Positions 18,021 to 28,221 of a DNA stretch of 63,567 nt are shown here, piece by piece. The notes beneath the pieces are model-generated. The model was not told the DNA's origin. It did not search any database and was given only the letters and a program-made list of their open reading frames with translations. Numbering within the stretch: the stretch's first letter is position 1; every line of letters starts with the position of its first letter. The position numbers were made by a program, and so were the translations under genes. This stretch comes from Clostridiales bacterium (lineage in GTDB: Bacteria; Bacillota; Clostridia; Christensenellales; Aristaeellaceae): assembly GCA_015056055.1 (NCBI GenBank), contig SVHC01000015.1:1-63567 (forward strand), in the 5' to 3' direction.

Positions 18021-19706
18021 TTATTCACCATCTCCATGCGCCTCATCCAGCAGGTGAGCCGCATGCATTGCGCTGGTTTCGCCGCTTCCGCCAATCAGAC
18101 GCGCAAGCTCGCAAATTCGCCCTTCTCTTTCCAGTCTGCGCACGTTTGAGCCGGTACGTCCATCCATCACTCTTTTTTCAACGACAAAATGCGCATCTCC
18201 CATCGCCGCAATCTGCGGAAGATGTGTTATGCACAATACCTGACCGCGACGCGCAATTTTCCGCAGCTTTTCCGCCACAGTCTGCGCCATTCGACCGGAT
18301 ACGCCTGTATCGATTTCGTCAAAGACCATGGAGTCAACGCCGCCCAGCGTGGCAGACATTGCCTTCATGCCCAGCATAATGCGCGAAAGTTCGCCGCCGG
18401 ATGCCGTCATTCTAAGCGGTTTCAAAGGTTCACCCAAGTTCGGCGAAATCATAAATTCCACGCTGTCGAGTCCTTTTGCAGTGAAATCGCTTTCGGACGT
18501 TATCCTTGCTTCAAATATGGTGCCCTTCATGCCAAGTTCGGAAAGCTCGCTCACCAGCTGTTTTTCGAAATCAGCAGCAATCTGTTTGCGCGAAAGCGTA
18601 AGCTTTTCGCACAAAGCATGCAATTCCTTTTCCTGAACGGCAATGATTCCGCGCAATTCTTCTGCGCGCTCATCGCTTCTTTCCAGCGAATTGTATTCCA
18701 GCTTTGCCTTTGCAAGGAATTCCAGAATATCGCGGATTTCCGGCCCGTATTTGCGTTCCAGTTTATGAATTGCATCCAGACGATCGCCAATTTTTTCGAC
18801 CGCGCGTTCATCGTACTCCATTGTTTCCAGAAGGTCCTGCAATTCGTAACCGATTTCGCGGACATTGACCGCCATATCGTTAATCCGGCCTTGCAATTGA
18901 CCAAATCTATCATCCAGACCCGTAATTGATGCCATCGCATTCGCAGCACGCGCCAGAAGTTCCTGTGCGGGATGCGTTTTTCCGCTGCCGGCATACAGAA
19001 GGGAATATGCGCTTTTTATGCCTTCCGCAATCTTTTCGGAATTCTGCATAATTTTGTATTTCTGGGTAAGCGCTTCTTCCTCGCCGTCTTTCAGCTTTGC
19101 TTCCTCAATCTCTGCAATCTGATAGGCAAGCATATCGCTTCTGCGTGCACGCTCAGCTGCATCCATCTGCGTCTTTTCCAGTTCGCTGCGTGCGCTTCTG
19201 AGTGCATAATACGCTTCCCTGACCTTTTCGCACAAAGCTGCATGCTCTTCTCCACCAAATTCATCCAGAAATTCAATATGTTTCTGCGGATTGATCAGTG
19301 CCTGATGCTCATGCTGCCCATGCACATCCATCAAAAGCGCTGTAAGACGCCTCAGTTGAGAAAGCGGCAGCATCACACCCGAAACACGGCTCACGCTTTT
19401 TCCTGACCGCGTCATTTCGCGCATAACTCCAATAATCCCATCTTCGGCGTCAATGCCCAGTTCCTGTAAAAGCGCCTGAGCAGCTATATTTTCCGATACG
19501 TCAAAAAGCGCCTGTACCGACGCCTTTTCAGCGCCGGTACGTATAAGTTCGCGTTCAGCACGTCCGCCAAGCATGAGATTCACAGAATCAACAATGATTG
19601 ATTTACCCGCGCCGGTTTCACCCGTAAGAACGTTCAGTCCCGCCGAAAATTCCACGCGCAGTTCTTCAATCAATGCTATATTTTTGATCGTCAGCTCAAG
19701 CAGCAT
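18021..19706 (-). CDS. recN: DNA repair protein RecN
   Basis: A 561-residue SMC-like ATPase for double-strand break repair. The N-terminal half has LTGETGAGKSIIVDS (Walker A, about residues 27-41), the middle is long coiled coil, and the C-terminal half has the ABC signature ASGGELSRIMLG, Walker B SMVFDEIDTGVSG and ITHLPQIAAMGDAH. The order argR-recN is common in Firmicutes. The gap to argR is 13 bases, so cotranscription is likely. Confidence 0.97.
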   Translation of the reverse strand: MLLELTIKNIALIEELRVEFSAGLNVLTGETGAGKSIIVDSVNLMLGGRAERELIRTGAEKASVQALFDVSENIAAQALLQELGIDAEDGIIGVMREMTRSGKSVSRVSGVMLPLSQLRRLTALLMDVHGQHEHQALINPQKHIEFLDEFGGEEHAALCEKVREAYYALRSARSELEKTQMDAAERARRSDMLAYQIAEIEEAKLKDGEEEALTQKYKIMQNSEKIAEGIKSAYSLLYAGSGKTHPAQELLARAANAMASITGLDDRFGQLQGRINDMAVNVREIGYELQDLLETMEYDERAVEKIGDRLDAIHKLERKYGPEIRDILEFLAKAKLEYNSLERSDERAEELRGIIAVQEKELHALCEKLTLSRKQIAADFEKQLVSELSELGMKGTIFEARITSESDFTAKGLDSVEFMISPNLGEPLKPLRMTASGGELSRIMLGMKAMSATLGGVDSMVFDEIDTGVSGRMAQTVAEKLRKIARRGQVLCITHLPQIAAMGDAHFVVEKRVMDGRTGSNVRRLEREGRICELARLIGGSGETSAMHAAHLLDEAHGDGE

Positions 19707-19719
19707 CTGTATTCCTCCG

Positions 19720-20175
19720 CTATTTCTTTGTCATCAGCGAGCGGAATCGCCCTATTACGGTTTCAACCACTTCGTCGGACTGTGCAACAACCAGAATTGT
19801 ATTATCGCCTGCAATGCAGCCGATGATTTCCGGCCACTTCAGGCTGTCAATCGCCTCCGCCGCCGCATTCGCAGAAGCAGGCAGCGTCTTAATCACGATC
19901 AGATTTTTTGCTCCAACAATAGACAGAACCGATTCAGAAAAAATGCGGATAAAGCGCTCGCTCATTCCCTTTTCTGCGCGCTCTGCAGTAGCATATTTAT
20001 ATCCGCCGTTTTCAGCAAGAACTTTCAAAAGTCTAAGTTCCTTAATATCCCTCGAAACCGTAGCCTGCGTCACATGCACCCCGTGATTCTTCAGCTCTTC
20101 TGCAAGTTCTTCCTGTGTTTCTATATCTTTGGATTCGATGATTTCCAGAATCATCGCATGCCGCATCGTCTTCAA
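19720..20175 (-). CDS. argR: Arginine repressor ArgR/AhrC
   Basis: A 151-residue regulator with an N-terminal winged helix-turn-helix (TQEELAEELKNHG and TQATVSRDIKEL, residues about 20-46) and a C-terminal arginine-binding hexamerisation domain with GCIAGDNTILVV. It controls arginine biosynthesis and breakdown. TTG at 20175 with GAGGGG nine bases upstream is the likely start; an ATG 9 bases in is the alternative. It ends in TAG. No ARG box was sought beyond this window. Confidence 0.95.
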   Translation of the reverse strand: MKTMRHAMILEIIESKDIETQEELAEELKNHGVHVTQATVSRDIKELRLLKVLAENGGYKYATAERAEKGMSERFIRIFSESVLSIVGAKNLIVIKTLPASANAAAEAIDSLKWPEIIGCIAGDNTILVVAQSDEVVETVIGRFRSLMTKK

Positions 20176-20200
20176 TGTGTTACGCCCCTCTCTATATCAA

Positions 20201-21001
20201 TCACCATTCCGAAAGTTTTTCTTTCAGTCGGCGGTAGAAATTCTGCTCTCCCAACCGCAGAAACTTCACCGTTTTTTCCGATTTGCGCATCACAATCTCG
20301 CTTATAGGCGTCTGTGCAACCTTTCCGTCGCAAAGAACCTGTGCGCTGTCTGTGTCCCCAATCACGCGCAATCGAATCGTATCTTCTGCAGAAACCACAA
20401 CCGGACGTGAAGCCATCGTGTGCGGACAAATCGGAGTCAGCACAAATGCATTCACGCTCGGTGCAATAATAGGCCCGCCTGCCGACAGGGAGTACGCCGT
20501 TGACCCTGTTACGGTAGACGCGATGATGCCGTCACCAGAAATTCGGGAGACCATGCATCCGTTTACTTCAGCTTCAATCGTCAACACTCTTCCGGAGAAA
20601 GCAGTGCGAACAATCGATATTTCGTTCAGCGCAGCAATTTTCTTTCCGTCTACGCAGCCTTCAATCAGCATGCGTTCATCTTCGACAAATTTGCCGCGCA
20701 ACAGTATAGGAATACATTCATCCAAATTCGTCGGTTCAATTTCCGACAAAAAACCCATGTGGCCCAGATTAATGCCCAAAATGGGTATATTGCCACCCAG
20801 AGCAATGTCCAGTGCCGCAAGAATCGTTCCATCGCCGCCCAATACGCACAGAGCCTCGCAGTCAATGAGCTTTTCCCCATCTTCCGGAAGCACACGAATG
20901 CATTTGCAGCCACATTGGGAAAACAATTTTTCCAAATGCTGTGCTACTTTTTCACTCTCGCGTTTTGTCGGATTCATGAAAATACCGATTGTATTCCACA
21001 T
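20201..21001 (-). CDS. nadK: NAD kinase
   Basis: A 266-residue ATP-NAD kinase making NADP. It has the GGDGT catalytic motif in CVLGGDGTILAALD (about residues 52-65), NLGHMGFLSE, and the glycine-rich TGSTAYSLSAGGP segment. No extra domain is present. It is part of the dxs-tlyA-nadK-argR-recN series typical of Clostridia, with 58 bases between it and tlyA. Confidence 0.95.
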   Translation of the reverse strand: MWNTIGIFMNPTKRESEKVAQHLEKLFSQCGCKCIRVLPEDGEKLIDCEALCVLGGDGTILAALDIALGGNIPILGINLGHMGFLSEIEPTNLDECIPILLRGKFVEDERMLIEGCVDGKKIAALNEISIVRTAFSGRVLTIEAEVNGCMVSRISGDGIIASTVTGSTAYSLSAGGPIIAPSVNAFVLTPICPHTMASRPVVVSAEDTIRLRVIGDTDSAQVLCDGKVAQTPISEIVMRKSEKTVKFLRLGEQNFYRRLKEKLSEW

Positions 21002-21059
21002 TTGGCTCCCACCTAAAATAGTATATCAAATTACACAATACAAACAAGCATCTCGAGCA

Positions 21060-21863
21060 TTATTTAATAAAATTGTCATGTGCCTCATCAATTATGTTAC
21101 ATATATGTAACTCATCGATATTTGAAACACAGCCCTTGCGCATCACAATCAAAAACTCCATGTTTCCCTCCGGACCGGTGATCGGTGAATAATCCAGGCC
21201 CTCGACCTTCCATCCACTCTCGCCCGAATTCACAAATTCCACAATATCGCTGACAACTTGCCTGTGCACCATCTTGTCGCGCACAACGCCCTTCTCACCC
21301 ACATCTTCTTTGCGCGCTTCAAACTGCGGCTTAATCAGCGCCACAAATCGTGCATCCTCTGCCATCAGAGAGAAGCACACCGGAAGAATCAGTTTCAGCG
21401 ATATAAAGGAAACATCCGTAGCGCCGAATTCCAGCGACTTATCAAACATATCCATCGTAAGATAGCGCGCGTTCTGGCGTTCCATCACTTTTACGCGGGC
21501 ATCGCTCCTGAGTCTGTAATCCAGCTGATTGTATCCGACATCCACCGAATACACCTTTTCCGCGCCTGCACGAAGCATTACATCCGTAAACCCACCGGTA
21601 GATGCGCCTACATCAATGCACGTTTTGCCACGCACATCAATATCAAACACTTCTATTGCCTTTTTCAGCTTTTTGGCGCCACGGCTCACATATGGAGTCA
21701 TCTCTCCGCGCACCTCCAGCCGCTCATTTGGCTTAACCGGCTGGGAAGGTTTTTCTACCTTCCGCTCGTTTATATACACGCGTCCTGCCATTACAAGCGC
21801 ACGGGCAAGAGCAATGTTTTCCGCCTTTCCCTCCGCTACAAGCCTTTCGTCAACGCGCGTCAT
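21060..21863 (-). CDS. tlyA: TlyA-family rRNA 2'-O-methyltransferase / hemolysin-like protein
   Basis: A 267-residue protein with an N-terminal S4 RNA-binding domain (RVDERLVAEG ... AGRVYINERKVEKPSQ) and an FtsJ-like methyltransferase domain with the SAM site CIDVGASTGGFTDVML (about residues 83-98) and LIKPQFEA. TlyA proteins 2'-O-methylate cytidines in rRNA. The start at 21863 overlaps the dxs stop by 4 bases (ATGA). The C-terminus has a short extension (about residues 247-267, beyond MRKGC) that is not typical. Confidence 0.92.
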   Translation of the reverse strand: MTRVDERLVAEGKAENIALARALVMAGRVYINERKVEKPSQPVKPNERLEVRGEMTPYVSRGAKKLKKAIEVFDIDVRGKTCIDVGASTGGFTDVMLRAGAEKVYSVDVGYNQLDYRLRSDARVKVMERQNARYLTMDMFDKSLEFGATDVSFISLKLILPVCFSLMAEDARFVALIKPQFEARKEDVGEKGVVRDKMVHRQVVSDIVEFVNSGESGWKVEGLDYSPITGPEGNMEFLIVMRKGCVSNIDELHICNIIDEAHDNFIK

Positions 21864-23689
21864 CGCTTCCACCTCTCCACAATTTTTCCGGCAACTGCCG
21901 ACGGAGTCAGCCCGACCATTTCAAGCTGTTCATTTACACTCGCCTGAGGCAGGAATTCATCCGGAATACCCAGCGCAAGCACATCCATATCGGTAGCCGC
22001 AAGTGCTTCCATAACTGCGCTTCCAAATCCTCCAAGCAGTGTATTGTCCTCCAGCGTTACAATCAAAGAATGTTCCTCAGTCAGTTTCAAAAGCAGATTC
22101 TCGTCCAGCGGCTTTATAAACCGTGCATCCACGACCGTACATTCCACGCCTTTTTCCTTCAGCAACTCGGCAGTTTCCACAGCAATTCCTATCATGCGCC
22201 CGGCAGCAAGAATTGCAACGCCGTTTCCTGAGCGTATCACTTCCCACTCGCCAACAGACAGCGCCTCTCCGCCGCCGCCTTTCACGCATTCCTTGGAATA
22301 GCGTATAGCCATCGGCCCATCATATGTCAGTGCCAGATCAAGAAGGCGTTTCAAATCCCCTTCATTTCTCGGAGAGCAAACCACCATACCCGGAATCTGA
22401 CGCAGATAGCTCAAATCAAATACGCCCTGATGCGTTTCGCCATCCGGTCCGGTAAGTCCCGCGCGGTCCAGCATAAAAACTACGCCCGCTTTGTTCATCG
22501 CAGCATCCATCATGATCTGATCATAGGCACGCTGTAAAAACGTGGAATAGATGCAGACAAACGGTTTCATTCCACCAAGCGCCATTCCGGACGCCATAGT
22601 TACAGCATGCTCCTCCGCAATACCTACATCAAAAAAGCGTGCAGGATGCTCTTTTTGAAAAGCACTCATTCCCGTTCCTGCAGGCATTGCAGCCGTAATT
22701 ACCGCGATGCGGGAATCTTTCTTTGCCTTTTCTGCAAGATATTGACCGGCAATCTTTCCGCTCTCGCTCACTCCGCTGACGGACTCCACATAAAAAGGCG
22801 CAACACCATGAAATTTGTCCGGCCTGTTTTCTGCCGGCGCATAGCCTTTGCCCTTTTGCGTAATCACATGTAAAAGCACGGGGTTTTCCTGTTTTTTGGC
22901 ATGTTCGAATATTGTACGCATACTTGCAATGTCATGTCCGTCAATCGGGCCATAGTATTCCATTCCAAGCGCTTCGAAGAACTTCCCTTCCACCAGCGCA
23001 CCTTTCAGCAAATCTCTCAGTCTTTCCAGCAGTTTGGCAAGCGGAGAACCCAAAACCGGTATCTTCGAAAGCAATTCCCGAATAAAACGCTTGACAGAAC
23101 GGTAAACACCGCTCTGCCTTAAATTGGTAAGATATCCCGAAAGCGCACCCACGTTCGGCGCAATAGACATTTCATTGTCGTTCAGAATCACAATCAGCGG
23201 AATCTGCGAATCTCCCGCGTCATTCAACGCCTCGTAGCACATACCTCCGGTCAATGCGCCATCGCCTACCACAGCAACAGCATACCTTTTTTCCCCACGC
23301 AGCTTAAATGCACGCGCCATGCCGACTGCAGCTGAAATTGCCGTCGACGCATGTCCAACGCAGAATGAATCATATTCGCTTTCGGAAATACGCGGAAATC
23401 CGCTGAGTCCATCTTTCTGACGCAGCGCAAAAAACCTATCGTATCTGCCCGTTACCAGCTTATGAACATACGACTGATGCCCCACGTCGAACACGATCTT
23501 ATCGTTCGGTGCATCGAATGCGCAGTGTAGTGCAAGCGTAAGCTCCACGGCGCCAAGATTTGATGCCAGATGGCCTCCTCTATCGGATACCACCTGAATC
23601 AACACCTCTCGTATTTCCTCCGCAAGTTTTTCAAGTTCACTTTCAGAAAGAACCTGAAGATCACGGGGCGAGTGTATTTTCTCCAGCAT
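21860..23689 (-). CDS. dxs: 1-deoxy-D-xylulose-5-phosphate synthase
   Basis: A 609-residue thiamine-diphosphate enzyme, first step of the MEP isoprenoid pathway. It has SHLASNLGAVELT-type N-terminal sequence, the ThDP motif VVGDGALTGGMCYEAL ... LNDNEMSI (about residues 140-175), and the transketolase pyrimidine domain with DRAGLTGPDGETHQGVFD. It sits between yuiD/ispA and tlyA, so isoprenoid genes cluster here. Confidence 0.97.
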   Translation of the reverse strand: MLEKIHSPRDLQVLSESELEKLAEEIREVLIQVVSDRGGHLASNLGAVELTLALHCAFDAPNDKIVFDVGHQSYVHKLVTGRYDRFFALRQKDGLSGFPRISESEYDSFCVGHASTAISAAVGMARAFKLRGEKRYAVAVVGDGALTGGMCYEALNDAGDSQIPLIVILNDNEMSIAPNVGALSGYLTNLRQSGVYRSVKRFIRELLSKIPVLGSPLAKLLERLRDLLKGALVEGKFFEALGMEYYGPIDGHDIASMRTIFEHAKKQENPVLLHVITQKGKGYAPAENRPDKFHGVAPFYVESVSGVSESGKIAGQYLAEKAKKDSRIAVITAAMPAGTGMSAFQKEHPARFFDVGIAEEHAVTMASGMALGGMKPFVCIYSTFLQRAYDQIMMDAAMNKAGVVFMLDRAGLTGPDGETHQGVFDLSYLRQIPGMVVCSPRNEGDLKRLLDLALTYDGPMAIRYSKECVKGGGGEALSVGEWEVIRSGNGVAILAAGRMIGIAVETAELLKEKGVECTVVDARFIKPLDENLLLKLTEEHSLIVTLEDNTLLGGFGSAVMEALAATDMDVLALGIPDEFLPQASVNEQLEMVGLTPSAVAGKIVERWKR

Positions 23690-23698
23690 TGAATTTTC

Positions 23699-24151
23699 CT
23701 ACCTTATAGCTATAAGTGCCACCGCAATTCCCAGCAGCATTCCGATAAGCACCTGGAAAGGAGTATGTCCCAATATCTCCTTAAGACGTTCAACCGTTTT
23801 GTTCAGATCTCCGTTGTGAATCAGTTCATCCAGCATTTCATTGATCTTAATCGCATGATTTCCTACTGCACGACGCACACCGGAAGCATCCGTCATAACG
23901 ATCATTGCCAGAATACTGCTGATTGCAAATTCAGGGCTGTCAAAACCTCTTATAATACCTATAGACGTTGCAAGCGCACTGACGGTTGCCGAATGAGAAC
24001 TCGGCATTCCCCCCAGTTCAAATATAATTTTCCAGCTAAAGCGTTTTTCCTTTAGCCAGACACGCGGAATCTTTAATGCCTGCGCCAAAAACCATGCAGC
24101 AAGACAGGTCCATAAAATCCTGTTTCCAAAAAATTCCTGGAATACATTCAT
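23699..24151 (-). CDS. yuiD: Divergent PAP2 family protein (YuiD/DUF212)
   Basis: A 150-residue membrane protein of the DUF212 family, distantly related to PAP2 phosphatases. It has the signature GGMPSSHSATVSALA at about residues 47-61, ASGVRRAVGNHA, and HTPFQVLIGMLLGIAVA at the end. Placed between ispA and dxs, it may act on isoprenoid diphosphates; that is inferred from context. The stop is TAG. Confidence 0.9.
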   Translation of the reverse strand: MNVFQEFFGNRILWTCLAAWFLAQALKIPRVWLKEKRFSWKIIFELGGMPSSHSATVSALATSIGIIRGFDSPEFAISSILAMIVMTDASGVRRAVGNHAIKINEMLDELIHNGDLNKTVERLKEILGHTPFQVLIGMLLGIAVALIAIR

Positions 24152-24158
24152 CGAATCC

Positions 24159-25031
24159 CTACTTTCTGCGTTGCAGCATATCGTCTACCAGATGTATAAA
24201 CGGCTCAGCCGCGCTTCCAAAGTGCGAAATCGCCCGGACTGCCTCGTCATGGAATTCCTTCGCACGTACACGCGCACCTTCTATTCCATAAACACGCACG
24301 GCCGTAAGTTTCTCTTCCTCAGCATCCTTGCCGATGCTCTTCCCCAGTTCTTCGGGCGTAGAGAACACGTCCAGAAGATCATCCACGTACTGAAACAGCA
24401 TACCGAACGCTTCCGCATAATCCGTAAGCGCCTGCATTGCTCTTTCATCCGCTCCGCAGAAACGACCCGCTGCGCGCATAGCGCCGCGGAACATGCCGCA
24501 GGTTTTGCCCATATGAATTCTGCCCAGCAGCGTTTCATCCGCATCAGCCTTGCCTTCGCTCGCCAGATCCAGCGACTGACCCAGAATCATATATTTTACG
24601 CCTGCACCCTGTGCAATCTCGGATGCAGCCTGAACGCGCTGCACAATTTCTTCAGTATGCGCAGCGGCATCATCAAGCATACGCTCATAGGCATAATTCA
24701 GCAGACCGTCACCCGCAAGAACCGCCTGTCCTTCGCCGTACACAACATGGTTGGTCGGCCTTCCGCGACGCAGAGAATCATTATCCATCGCAGGGAGGTC
24801 ATCGTGGATCAGCGAATAGGTATGCAGCATCTCCAACGCACACGCGTACTCCATTGCTTCTTCCCATCTGCCGCCCAGCATCTCAACCGCAGCAAGCAGC
24901 ATGCAGGGGCGCAAACGCTTTCCACCAGCAAGCAGGCTGTAACGCATGGCATCACACAGCGGCGGATCCTTTTCCGCCGGAATGATTGCCGCAAGACGTT
25001 CTTCAACTGCACTTAAATATTTTTTCAGCAT
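24159..25031 (-). CDS. ispA: Polyprenyl (farnesyl) diphosphate synthase
   Basis: A 290-residue trans-prenyltransferase. The first aspartate-rich motif is HDDLPAMDNDSLRRGRPT (around residue 82) and the second is YVDDLLDV (about residue 216). GGKRLRP lies near residue 42. The length and five-residue spacing of the first motif fit short-chain farnesyl/geranyl synthases. The ATG at 25031 is used, as GGTG lies seven bases upstream; a GTG three codons earlier is possible. It follows xseB by 21 bases. Confidence 0.95.
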   Translation of the reverse strand: MLKKYLSAVEERLAAIIPAEKDPPLCDAMRYSLLAGGKRLRPCMLLAAVEMLGGRWEEAMEYACALEMLHTYSLIHDDLPAMDNDSLRRGRPTNHVVYGEGQAVLAGDGLLNYAYERMLDDAAAHTEEIVQRVQAASEIAQGAGVKYMILGQSLDLASEGKADADETLLGRIHMGKTCGMFRGAMRAAGRFCGADERAMQALTDYAEAFGMLFQYVDDLLDVFSTPEELGKSIGKDAEEEKLTAVRVYGIEGARVRAKEFHDEAVRAISHFGSAAEPFIHLVDDMLQRRK

Positions 25032-25052
25032 AGTATTCACCGCTTTTCGCGT

Positions 25053-25253
25053 TTATATTTCAACTTCGCCATTTTGGGTAAGCATGGTCATCCGCGCTTC
25101 GCCCTCATCCAGCATTTTTTTCAATTGCTTATAAAGTTCCGCGCCGCGCTGATACGCGTCAAAGGATTCGTCCAAAGGAAGCTGGCCCCCCTCCAGTTCA
25201 CGCACGATGGATTCCAGATCAGCCATTCCCTGTTCAAAAGTCATCTTTTTCAT
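25053..25253 (-). CDS. xseB: Exodeoxyribonuclease VII small subunit
   Basis: A 66-residue helical protein with the family pattern FEQGMADLESIVRELEGG ... LPLDESFDAYQRGAELYKQL. It binds the long XseA coiled coil to form ExoVII, which degrades single-stranded DNA. Its ATG overlaps the xseA stop as ATGA. Confidence 0.97.
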   Translation of the reverse strand: MKKMTFEQGMADLESIVRELEGGQLPLDESFDAYQRGAELYKQLKKMLDEGEARMTMLTQNGEVEI

Positions 25254-26461
25254 TTCTTCTCCTTCGTCACGGCGTTTACGCTCGCTTCCGCGCGGCCGCC
25301 ATGCATACGCAAAACAATTTTTTCGCCCGGATTCAAACCTTCTGCCGATGCAACAGGCACGCCGTCCTTTTCAACTACAGCATAACCGCGCTCAATTACG
25401 GCAGCAGGATTCAACGCTTCCAGCGAACGCTGCAAAAGTTCAAGCTTCGCACTTTCCTTCTGCAGTCTTTTCTGCATTGCCAGAATATTTTTTTGTCCAA
25501 GCTGTCCCAGCGCATTTCGCCGGTTTTCGATAAGAATCTTTCCCGGCATCGTAAACACACTGGATGCCCGCAGCGCCATAAGTCTCGCCCGCAGGTAATC
25601 CAGCCGATTTTTCAGCGCGCGACCGCTTCGAATCATCAGCGCAGTCAGCGTATCTTCAATGTCTTCCAATACAGGAACAGCAAGTTCTGCACCGTTTGAC
25701 GGCGTAGCCGCACGAACATCCGCTGCAAAATCCGCTATCGTAAAGTCGATTTCATGCCCGACGCATGATACCACCGGAATCTCGGATGCGCGAATTGCTC
25801 TGGCGACAACTTCTTCATTAAACGCCCACAGGTCCTCAATGGAACCGCCGCCGCGTCCGACCAGAATAACATCCACGCCGCCGCGTGCATTCAGCCTCTC
25901 AATCGCGCGCGCGATTTCCTCCGCCGCACCTTCGCCCTGCACCGCACATGGTGACAGCACGATATTGATGCGCGGATTGCGTGCACGGCTTACGCGGATA
26001 ATATCCTGAAAGGCAGCTCCGCCGCTTGCCGTTGCCACACCAACGGTTGTAGGCATCATGGGAAGCGGACGCTTTATAGCGGGATCAAACAGTCCTTCGT
26101 CCGCAAGCTTTTTCTTTCTGCGTTCAAATTCCTGATATAAGTCTCCCGCGCCGGATTCGCGCATGGACTCTACATACAGCTGATAGGTTCCGTCGCGCAC
26201 GAATACGGATGCACTGCCGACTGCTGTAACCTTCGTTCCCTCTTTGGGCGTAAAGTCCAGCGTCTGCGCGCTTTGACGGAACATCACGCACGATATACGC
26301 GCCTTGTCATCCTTAAGCGTAAAATACTTATGCCCGCTTATATGATGCTTGAAGCCGGAAATTTCCCCCTCCACCCGCACACTGCGCAAAAGAGGATCGC
26401 CCGCCAACTGCCGTCTGACATATTCATTGAGCTGGCTGACTGTAAGCGTCCAATCAGCCAC
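25250..26461 (-). CDS. xseA: Exodeoxyribonuclease VII large subunit
   Basis: A 403-residue subunit with an N-terminal OB fold ([14 protein letters not shown] ... VEGEISGFK), the catalytic core with [16 protein letters not shown] (about residues 200-215) and [12 protein letters not shown], and a C-terminal coiled coil. GTG at 26461 is preferred because GAGG lies nine bases upstream; it overlaps the folD stop by 8 bases. A TTG 15 bases earlier lacks a site. Confidence 0.95.
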   Translation of the reverse strand: MADWTLTVSQLNEYVRRQLAGDPLLRSVRVEGEISGFKHHISGHKYFTLKDDKARISCVMFRQSAQTLDFTPKEGTKVTAVGSASVFVRDGTYQLYVESMRESGAGDLYQEFERRKKKLADEGLFDPAIKRPLPMMPTTVGVATASGGAAFQDIIRVSRARNPRINIVLSPCAVQGEGAAEEIARAIERLNARGGVDVILVGRGGGSIEDLWAFNEEVVARAIRASEIPVVSCVGHEIDFTIADFAADVRAATPSNGAELAVPVLEDIEDTLTALMIRSGRALKNRLDYLRARLMALRASSVFTMPGKILIENRRNALGQLGQKNILAMQKRLQKESAKLELLQRSLEALNPAAVIERGYAVVEKDGVPVASAEGLNPGEKIVLRMHGGRAEASVNAVTKEKK

Positions 26462-27284
26462 GGCATGCTGCCTCAAATGTATTTTTCAGGAGCATTGCAA
26501 TCGTCATGGGACCAACTCCGCCCGGAACAGGCGTAATCCAGCCGGCCTTTTCGCATGCCGCTTCATAATCAACATCGCCCGCAAGCGTTCCGTCATCCAG
26601 GCGGTTAATGCCTACGTCGATGACCGCAGCGCCGGGCTTGATCATATCGCCCGTGATAAAGCGCGGCTTTCCGATTGCAGCAACGAGAATATCCGCTTCA
26701 CGGCAGATTTCCTTCAGGTTCTTGGTGCGGGAATGGCACACCGTAACGGTGCAGTTTTCCTGCAGAAGCAAAAGAGCCATGGGCTTGCCTACGATATTCG
26801 AACGTCCTACCACAACCGCATTTGCGCCGGTCAGCGGAACATTTGCGCGTTTGAGCAGTTCGATGCAGCCCTGAGGAGTGCATGCAACAGGAGCCGGACG
26901 GCCCAGCATCAGGGCGCCTGCATTGCGGACATGGAAACCATCGACATCCTTATCCGGATCGATTGCGGAAAGAATCTCCGCCTCATCCAGATGCTTCGGC
27001 AGCGGCAACTGCACGAGAATACCGTGGATTTCCTTATCATTATTCAGTTCGGCAATAATGCCCAGCAGCTCTTCCTTCGTGGTTTCTGCGGGCAGACGCA
27101 GCGTGCGGGAATAGAATCCCGCATCCTTGCAGCCGCGTGCCTTGTTGCGGACATATACCGCAGATGCAGGATCATCGCCTACCAGAATTACACAAAGGCC
27201 GGGAGTAATACCTGCCTTTTCGGCAGCCTCGCGCAGTTCTTCGCGAATTTCTTTTGCAATCTGTTTTCCATCAATTATCGTCAT
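26454..27284 (-). CDS. folD: Bifunctional methylenetetrahydrofolate dehydrogenase/cyclohydrolase
   Basis: A 276-residue enzyme interconverting methylene-, methenyl- and formyl-tetrahydrofolate. Visible motifs are [13 protein letters not shown] (about residues 38-50, with the catalytic Lys), [25 protein letters not shown] and the C-terminal [12 protein letters not shown]. It starts at ATG 27284 with AAGGAGAAT upstream. Together with fhs at 49.4 kb it supplies the folate C1 branch. Confidence 0.97.
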   Translation of the reverse strand: MTIIDGKQIAKEIREELREAAEKAGITPGLCVILVGDDPASAVYVRNKARGCKDAGFYSRTLRLPAETTKEELLGIIAELNNDKEIHGILVQLPLPKHLDEAEILSAIDPDKDVDGFHVRNAGALMLGRPAPVACTPQGCIELLKRANVPLTGANAVVVGRSNIVGKPMALLLLQENCTVTVCHSRTKNLKEICREADILVAAIGKPRFITGDMIKPGAAVIDVGINRLDDGTLAGDVDYEAACEKAGWITPVPGGVGPMTIAMLLKNTFEAACRG

Positions 27285-28218
27285 TGTTATTCTCCTTTGC
27301 AAGTGTATCCCAGCCGATCAGGGCTACACCTACTGCATTATCTCCGGAATATTCGCGGCGTCCCCAGTGCACATCGGCACAAACGCCTCTTTTCTTCATA
27401 CGCTGCGGTACCATCTCGCGCAAAAGTGCGCTGGATGCAACGCCCCCGCCCAACAGAACCTTTTTGATTCCCGTCTGCCGGACAGAAATTTCAATCAATT
27501 TGGTCACAGCACGCGAAAGATAAGAATACACCTCCACAGCAACCTGCGCATAGGGTTCGCCCGCTGCGATCATTCGCATAGCCTGCGCCTCTGCCCCGGA
27601 AAAACTGATCTGATTTTCCCTGTACGAAAGCGGCATGACATGACTCGCCTTTGCCTTCCGCGCAAGTTCCTCCATACCCGGTCCTGCCGGAAATGCAAGA
27701 CCCATGGCAACGCCTGCCCGGTCCACCAGCTGACCTGCATGGATATCGCTCGTTGCACCAAGAAGCGTTGTTTTCAGTCCTTCTTCAACCAGAACAGCCT
27801 CCGTAGTGCCGCCGGAAAGGTGAATCGCAATAAAAGGCTCTTCTCCGATTCCCGACTCCACCATAGCTGCGCGAATGTGCCCCTGCTGGTGACTGGTTTC
27901 AATCATCCGTATGCCCTGCGCAGTCGCAATCGAACGCGCCGAACATACCCCCGCAAGAAACACAGGCATATAGGAACCTTCCACATTCCTCGGGCGTGTG
28001 CTGACGCAAACGGCATCCACCACGCCGGGTGAATACGCAAACAGCGCCCCCAGTAAATCCGGTAGGCGCTCTATGTGCTGAAACAAGGCTTCTGACTGAC
28101 GAAGCCCTCTTTCTCCCAACTGCACAGACAACAGTCTGCGCTGCTGGAATATCTGCCCATCATCTATCAGGGCAACAGAAGTTGTATAGCAGCTTGTATC
28201 TATACCAAGCACGCGCAC
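27271..28218 (-). CDS. Kae1/TsaD-like protein (TsaD paralogue)
   Basis: A 315-residue ASKHA-fold protein related to TsaD. It opens with [19 protein letters not shown], keeps the metal-binding H-x3-H as HQQGH (about residues 129-133), and has [11 protein letters not shown] and [12 protein letters not shown]. True TsaD is usually about 340 residues; this shorter form occurs in Clostridia next to xseA, folD and nusB. Whether it makes tRNA t6A is unclear, so I leave the symbol blank. It overlaps folD by 14 bases. Confidence 0.8.
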   Translation of the reverse strand: MRVLGIDTSCYTTSVALIDDGQIFQQRRLLSVQLGERGLRQSEALFQHIERLPDLLGALFAYSPGVVDAVCVSTRPRNVEGSYMPVFLAGVCSARSIATAQGIRMIETSHQQGHIRAAMVESGIGEEPFIAIHLSGGTTEAVLVEEGLKTTLLGATSDIHAGQLVDRAGVAMGLAFPAGPGMEELARKAKASHVMPLSYRENQISFSGAEAQAMRMIAAGEPYAQVAVEVYSYLSRAVTKLIEISVRQTGIKKVLLGGGVASSALLREMVPQRMKKRGVCADVHWGRREYSGDNAVGVALIGWDTLAKENNNDDN

Positions 28219-28221
28219 GGC

